Source: an uncultured Bacteroidales bacterium (lineage in GTDB: Bacteria > Bacteroidota > Bacteroidia > Bacteroidales > P3). Taken from it: a stretch of DNA of 9,728 nucleotides. Shown piece after piece: positions 6,282 to 9,728 of this stretch. The notes beneath the pieces were generated by a model. That model was not told the DNA's origin. It did no database searches and saw nothing but the letters and a program-made list of their open reading frames with translations. The stretch's first letter is position 1; each line of letters opens with the position of its first letter. The position numbers were made by a program, and so were the translations under genes. Location: the NCBI GenBank assembly GCA_905236405.1, contig CAJOQB010000010.1:1-9728 (forward strand), read 5' to 3'.

Positions 6282-6286
6282 TTTTT
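6266..6286 (+). terminator. Probable terminator of the EnvC-like gene (last unit of the palindromic array)
   Basis: The last repeat unit extends to a 7-bp stem, ACGATGC/GCATCGT with loop CAG, followed by TTTTT (6282-6286). It is the only unit with a T tract. It lies 142 bases after the EnvC-like stop and just past the end of the convergent gene. Confidence 0.6.
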
Positions 6287-6292
6287 CACCTT

Positions 6293-7066
6293 TTATTTCT
6301 CTTCTTTCTCTTTGGAGGCTACAGGTTTCTCTTTCAAGCTTTTGTACTCTTTGTTGAGACCTTCGACAATCTCGTTGGTGATGTCCATGCCTTCGTTGCC
6401 GTAGAGGATGGGGCTGGAGGAGAAACTTTTGGCCAGAATGAGGTCGAACTGTTGGTTGTCTTTGTTGTACTCGCGGATGAAGGCGTAGACGGCGCGGGTC
6501 ATCGCCTCGCTCTCCTTGAGGGTCTTCTCTTGAATCTTCATGGCCAACTCGCCCTCGAGGGACTGCAGTTTCTGCATACGGTTCTTCAGCTCTTCTTCTT
6601 TGGCGCGTTGCTGCGAGAGGGTCATGTCGGGACCGTCCTTGAGGTACTTCTGGTAGTCGTTCTGGTACTGTGTGATTTGCTGTTTGTAGTTGTTTTCCTG
6701 TTGTTTCTGGTAAGCCTGCAACTCCTTGTTAAGGTCGATGGCATACTGGTATTTGGCCATCAGGGTGTCGGTGTTGACATAGGCGATTTTCAGCTGTCCT
6801 TCGGCCACGATGGGGGCGGTGGCGTTGGGGTTGTGCTTGCTGCTGCCTTTGGAGGTGAAGAAGAGGATGTAGAGCACGACGAGAGCTGCCAGCATCAGCA
6901 CGTTGAGGATGGCCAAGCCGCTGTGGCAGTGGCGGGGTTGTGCGGTGGCGCAGGTCTCGGGTTGCTGAATCTCGGGTTGTTGGGGCGTCGTGACGTCGGT
7001 GTTCTCGAGGCTATCGGGTTGTCTCTCTTCGAAGGGTGTCTCGTTGATGATGTTGTCGTTTTCCAT
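6293..7066 (-). CDS. OmpH/Skp-family protein with an N-terminal membrane anchor
   Basis: This is a 257-aa protein. The first 48 residues are polar and rich in Gln, Pro and acidic residues (MENDNIINETPFEERQPDSL onward). One membrane segment follows (about 49-70, SGLAILNVLMLAALVVLYILFF), then an OmpH/Skp-like domain (about 92-241). That domain starts KIAYVNTDTLMAKYQYAIDLNKEL, continues as a long charged helix hairpin (about 112-185), and ends with ILYGNEGMDITNEIVEGLNKEY, the family's usual closing strand and helix. Skp proteins hold unfolded outer-membrane proteins in the periplasm. Here the signal peptide is replaced by an anchor, predicted N-in with the chaperone domain outside, so it would be tethered to the inner membrane. 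The tail just before the anchor contains CATAQPRHCHSG. It lies 55 bases after gltX on the same strand and probably shares its transcript. Function is inferred from family only. Confidence 0.85.
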   Translation of the reverse strand: MENDNIINETPFEERQPDSLENTDVTTPQQPEIQQPETCATAQPRHCHSGLAILNVLMLAALVVLYILFFTSKGSSKHNPNATAPIVAEGQLKIAYVNTDTLMAKYQYAIDLNKELQAYQKQQENNYKQQITQYQNDYQKYLKDGPDMTLSQQRAKEEELKNRMQKLQSLEGELAMKIQEKTLKESEAMTRAVYAFIREYNKDNQQFDLILAKSFSSSPILYGNEGMDITNEIVEGLNKEYKSLKEKPVASKEKEEK

Positions 7067-7121
7067 TGGATGAAATGATTTGTTTTTGATTGATATGGGG
7101 GTTAACGTCGAGGGGCTTGCT

Positions 7122-8663
7122 TTATTGTGCAGGGGTTTCCACCTCGCCGATGGTGTCGATGGCGCGTTGCAGACGGGCGATGGTCTCCTCCTTGCCGAGC
7201 ATCATCACTAACGTCAGCAGGTCGGGGCCTTTGGTGTCGCCCACCAATGCCAGACGGAACGAGTTCATGATTTGGCCGGTATTGTACTGGTTGGCGGCGA
7301 TGTAGTCTTCCAAGATGGCTTGGTGCAGGGGTTGGTATTCGAAGGGTTGGCTGTTCAGTATGTCGATCATCTTGGCCATGTGGGTGGTCATGCCGGCTTT
7401 CCAGCGTTTGCGGATGGCGGCTTCGGCATAGCTGTCGGGGGCGACGAAGAAGTAGTGTGTCTGATCCCACATCTCGCTGATGAAGCTGATGCGTTCCTTC
7501 ATCATGCCGCACACTTTCACCACATATTCGCGGTCGGGGTGGACGCCGTGTGCCTCGAGCGAGGGAGTGAACAGGTCGGCCACCGTCTCGTCCGGTTGCA
7601 TCTGCATGTACTCATGGTTGAACCAGCGGGCTTTGTCGACGTTGAATTTGGCGCCGTTCTTGCTGATGTGGCTGATGTCAAAGAGGCGTATCAGCTCCTC
7701 CATCGAGAGAATCTCCTGTTCGGTACCGGGGTTCCATCCCAACAGGGCGAGGATATTGACCACCGCCTCGGGGAAATAGCCGCGTTCGCGGTAACCCGAC
7801 GAGAGCTCGCCGCTCTTGGGGTCGTGCCAGTCGAGGGGGAAGACGGGGAAGCCTAATCGGTCGCCGTCGCGTTTGCTCAGCTTGCCGTTGCCCTCGGGCT
7901 TCAGCAGCAGGGGCAGGTGGGCAAACTGGGGCATGGTGTCTTCCCAGCCGAAGGCTTTGTAGAGCATCACGTGGAGGGGTGCCGAGGGGAGCCATTCCTC
8001 GCCGCGGATGACGTGCGAGATCTCCATCGTGTGGTCGTCGACGATGTTGGCCAAGTGGTAGGTGGGCATGCCGTCGCTCTTGAAGAGCACCTTGTCGTCC
8101 AACAGGTTCGAGTTCATGGTCACATCGCCGCGAATCAGGTCGTGCACCGTGATGTCGATGTTTTCGGGGAAGCGGAAACGGACCACATAGGGCTCGCCGG
8201 CATCGAGGCGGCGTTGCACCTCGTCGGCGGGCAGGCTCAGCGAGTTCTCCATCTGGCCACGGGTGCGGCAGTCGTACTGGAAGGTCTGTTTCTGTGCCTC
8301 GTATTCCTTGCGTTTGGCGTCGAGGGCCTCGGGACGGTCGAAGGCATAGTAGGCCCAGCCGTCGCGAATCAACTGGTCGGCATATCGTTTGTACATGGGC
8401 TTTCGGTCGCTCTGGCGATAGGGGCCGTAGTCGCCACCCACATGGACACCCTCGTCGAACTGGATGCCCAACCACGTGAGCGCCTCGATGATATAGTCTT
8501 CGGCACCTGGCACAAAACGGGTTTGGTCGGTGTCTTCGATACGCAGTATCATGTCGCCGCCGTGCTGGCGAGCAAAGAGGTAGTTGTAAAGAGCGGTACG
8601 GACACCGCCGATGTGCAGGGGTCCCGTGGGACTCGGAGCGAAACGAACTCTTACTTTTTTCAT
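7122..8663 (-). CDS. gltX: Glutamate--tRNA ligase
   Basis: This class I aminoacyl-tRNA synthetase charges tRNA-Glu with glutamate and acts in the cytoplasm. The 513-aa product has the typical length. The N-terminal catalytic fold opens FAPSPTGPLHIGGVRTALYNYLFAR (8-32) with the HIGH-type signature HIGG at 17-20, then LRIEDTDQTR (40-49). The tRNA-acceptor region includes GMPTYHLANIVDDHTMEISHVIRGEEWL (198-225), and the KMSKS-type loop is KLSKRDGDRLGFPVF (261-275), the usual GluRS form. The segment GYFPEAVVNILALLGWNPGTEQE and the C-terminal helical anticodon-binding region follow. The ATG at 8663 gives the canonical MKKVRVRFAPSPTG start. No -7 element is seen just upstream; the gene is 59 bases after the glycosyltransferase on the same strand, so it may be co-transcribed or use a promoter in the CTATAG region. 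Confidence 0.97.
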   Translation of the reverse strand: MKKVRVRFAPSPTGPLHIGGVRTALYNYLFARQHGGDMILRIEDTDQTRFVPGAEDYIIEALTWLGIQFDEGVHVGGDYGPYRQSDRKPMYKRYADQLIRDGWAYYAFDRPEALDAKRKEYEAQKQTFQYDCRTRGQMENSLSLPADEVQRRLDAGEPYVVRFRFPENIDITVHDLIRGDVTMNSNLLDDKVLFKSDGMPTYHLANIVDDHTMEISHVIRGEEWLPSAPLHVMLYKAFGWEDTMPQFAHLPLLLKPEGNGKLSKRDGDRLGFPVFPLDWHDPKSGELSSGYRERGYFPEAVVNILALLGWNPGTEQEILSMEELIRLFDISHISKNGAKFNVDKARWFNHEYMQMQPDETVADLFTPSLEAHGVHPDREYVVKVCGMMKERISFISEMWDQTHYFFVAPDSYAEAAIRKRWKAGMTTHMAKMIDILNSQPFEYQPLHQAILEDYIAANQYNTGQIMNSFRLALVGDTKGPDLLTLVMMLGKEETIARLQRAIDTIGEVETPAQ

Positions 8664-8683
8664 TGTCTTACTTTATTCTATTT

Positions 8684-8731
8684 CTATAGGCACTATAGTA
8701 ACTATAGGCACTATAGTAACTATTATACTAT
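8684..8731. repeat. CTATAG array: 18-bp tandem repeat built from hexamers at 9-base spacing
   Basis: An 18-base unit (CTATAGGCACTATAGTAA) occurs twice with no mismatch (8684-8701, 8702-8719), followed by a degenerate continuation (CTATTATACTAT, 8720-8731). Each unit holds two copies of the self-complementary hexamer CTATAG, so hexamers start at 8684, 8693, 8702 and 8711, every 9 bases. The array spans the gap between the glycosyltransferase stop (8723) and gltX, ending 20 bases before the gltX start codon. Confidence 0.88.
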
Positions 8732-9728
8732 TTTATCTACCGAAAAGTTCAGCTGGCTGAACTTCTTCTTGCCTCGCAGGTAGTAGTCGAGCAGCAGCGG
8801 CCCGTGGTACACGCAGCTCACTTCGTGGGGGTTGATGCGACGGCGTTTCTCTTGCAGCGACGGCTTCCAACGACGGTAGTCGCGATGGGCTTGCATCACC
8901 GCCGAGAACTCCTTGGGGTGCCCTTCGAGCAGGAACTTGCAGGCGGCCACTAGGTCGAGCACCATACGCAATGCCATCACGCGGCCTTTCCTTCGGGGGG
9001 GCAGATTCTTGTAGAGCATCGCCATGTTGTTGCGGAAATTCAGGTAGGTCTTGCGGGGCGACGACTTGGGCAGTGTGCCGCCCCCCACGTGGTACACCGT
9101 CGACCGGGGGCAGAAGACCACACGATGGCCTTGGTTCTTGCTTCGCCAGCAGAAGTCAATCTCCTCCATATGGGCAAAGAAGTCGCCGTCCAATCCGCCC
9201 AACGCTTTCCATACACTGGCTTTGACGAACATAGCGGCACCCGACGCCCAGAACAGGTCGCAGGCATCGTCGTACTGACCTTCGTCACGCTCGAGGGTGT
9301 TGAACATGCGTCCGCGGCAGAAGGGGTAGCCGTTGCGGTCGATGAAGCCGCCGGCACCGCCGGCATATTCGAAGGTGTCGCGTTGGTCGTACATCAGCAG
9401 CTTGGGTTGAGCGATGGCGATTTCGGGATGGCGCTCCATCTGTTCGATGACGGGGTCGATCCAGTGGGGGGTCACCTCCACGTCGTCGTTGAGCAGCACA
9501 TAGTATTCGGCGTCGATTTGCGACAGGGCACGGTTGTAGCCGTCGGCAAAGCCATAGTTCTTGTCGAGCAGGATGAGTTGTATCTGTGGGTAGCGTTCGC
9601 GCATGAGGGCGACAGAGTCGTCGGTCGATCCGTTGTCGGCAACGATGATGTCGGCTTCGGTGTTTTGTACCACCGAGGGCATGAAGCGCTCGAGCATTGC
9701 GCGTCCGTTCCAGTTGAGTATTACTACG
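8723..9728 (-). CDS. Family 2 glycosyltransferase, rhamnosyltransferase-like (5' truncated by window edge)
   Basis: This is a cytoplasmic-face GT-A glycosyltransferase that moves a sugar from a nucleotide-sugar donor onto a glycan or lipid-linked acceptor. The frame stays open to the right edge and reads VVILNWNGRA before the first ATG at 9697. That is the standard GT2 first strand, so the true start lies outside the window. Counting from that ATG: IIVADNGSTDDS (17-28), LLNDDVEV with the metal-binding NDD at 70-72, WASGAAMFVKASVW (150-163), and HMEEIDFCWR (176-185), the acidic catalytic region typical of WbbL-like rhamnosyltransferases. RNNMAMLYKNLP and a basic C-terminal region with a short hydrophobic stretch (about 239-256) follow. 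The acceptor and sugar cannot be assigned. It is upstream of gltX on the same strand, though its polysaccharide-type role has no obvious link to that gene. Confidence 0.92.
   Translation of the reverse strand, partial: VVILNWNGRAMLERFMPSVVQNTEADIIVADNGSTDDSVALMRERYPQIQLILLDKNYGFADGYNRALSQIDAEYYVLLNDDVEVTPHWIDPVIEQMERHPEIAIAQPKLLMYDQRDTFEYAGGAGGFIDRNGYPFCRGRMFNTLERDEGQYDDACDLFWASGAAMFVKASVWKALGGLDGDFFAHMEEIDFCWRSKNQGHRVVFCPRSTVYHVGGGTLPKSSPRKTYLNFRNNMAMLYKNLPPRRKGRVMALRMVLDLVAACKFLLEGHPKEFSAVMQAHRDYRRWKPSLQEKRRRINPHEVSCVYHGPLLLDYYLRGKKKFSQLNFSVDKIV
8745..8764 (-). terminator. Possible terminator hairpin inside the 3' end of the glycosyltransferase gene
   Basis: AAGTTCAG (8745-8752) and CTGAACTT (8757-8764) form an 8-bp stem with a 4-base loop. 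On the minus strand it runs into a four-base T run that begins inside the stem end. It lies about 20 bases before the stop codon, inside coding sequence, so it could simply be codon-driven. The T tract is short. Confidence 0.35.

Noticed and set aside
6210..6404. Open frame on + reading repeated GxRCEASxG peptides
   Set aside because: The peptide repeat is just the 24-bp DNA palindrome read as eight codons, and the frame then runs antisense through the OmpH-like gene. There is no sign of a real protein.
6221..7078. 285-codon open frame on + opposite the OmpH-like gene
   Set aside because: It is Val/Leu/Gly low complexity, the antisense reading of a charged helical protein; the minus-strand gene has a clear family match.
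7881..7895. KLSKR instead of KMSKS in gltX
   Set aside because: KLSKR is a common form of this loop in glutamyl-tRNA synthetases and is not an anomaly.
7917..8783. 288-codon open frame on + opposite gltX
   Set aside because: It is the antisense shadow of a canonical synthetase. The HYSNY repeats near its end are only the CTATAG array translated.

Overview
The window looks like chromosomal DNA from a Bacteroidales bacterium (phylum Bacteroidota), with roughly balanced base composition. Four things point there. The promoters match the Bacteroidota pattern (TTTG, about 20 bases, TAnnTTTG). Start codons lack clear Shine-Dalgarno sequences. The protein set is typical of the group: a GIN-domain lipoprotein, a CarboxypepD_reg-like secreted protein, a membrane-anchored OmpH/Skp-like protein and an EnvC-like protein with a degenerate LytM domain. 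The tRNA-Gln also has a Bacteroidota-like sequence. Family, genus and species cannot be resolved from the sequence alone.

Layout from left to right. (1) The C-terminal half of type I glyceraldehyde-3-phosphate dehydrogenase on +, cut by the window edge, ends in a strong hairpin terminator. (2) A two-gene + unit follows: a BtuF-like substrate-binding lipoprotein and, 3 bases later, a sodium:solute symporter. No ABC permease or ATPase lies between or after them. (3) A self-contained tRNA-Gln(CTG) unit has its own -33/-7 promoter and terminator, followed closely by a small secreted CarboxypepD_reg-like protein. (4) A strong bidirectional hairpin separates this from a minus-strand GIN-domain (DUF2807) lipoprotein. 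(5) A divergent promoter region leads to an EnvC-like coiled-coil/LytM protein on +. (6) A 169-base convergent intergenic region holds an array of 24-bp palindromic repeats bracketed by two oppositely oriented terminators. (7) A minus-strand cluster is transcribed from the right edge leftward: a GT2 glycosyltransferase (cut by the window edge), gltX, and a membrane-anchored OmpH/Skp-like protein. A short array of CTATAG hexamers at 9-base spacing sits between the glycosyltransferase and gltX.

Most of the genes are housekeeping or cell-envelope genes: central carbon metabolism, aminoacylation, peptidoglycan-hydrolase control, outer-membrane biogenesis and glycan synthesis. I see no phage, transposon, CRISPR or recognisable defence system. 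The points most worth a second look are the pairing of a BtuF-type binding protein with a secondary transporter, the in-phase palindromic array placed so that both convergent transcripts should cross it, and the CTATAG array upstream of gltX.
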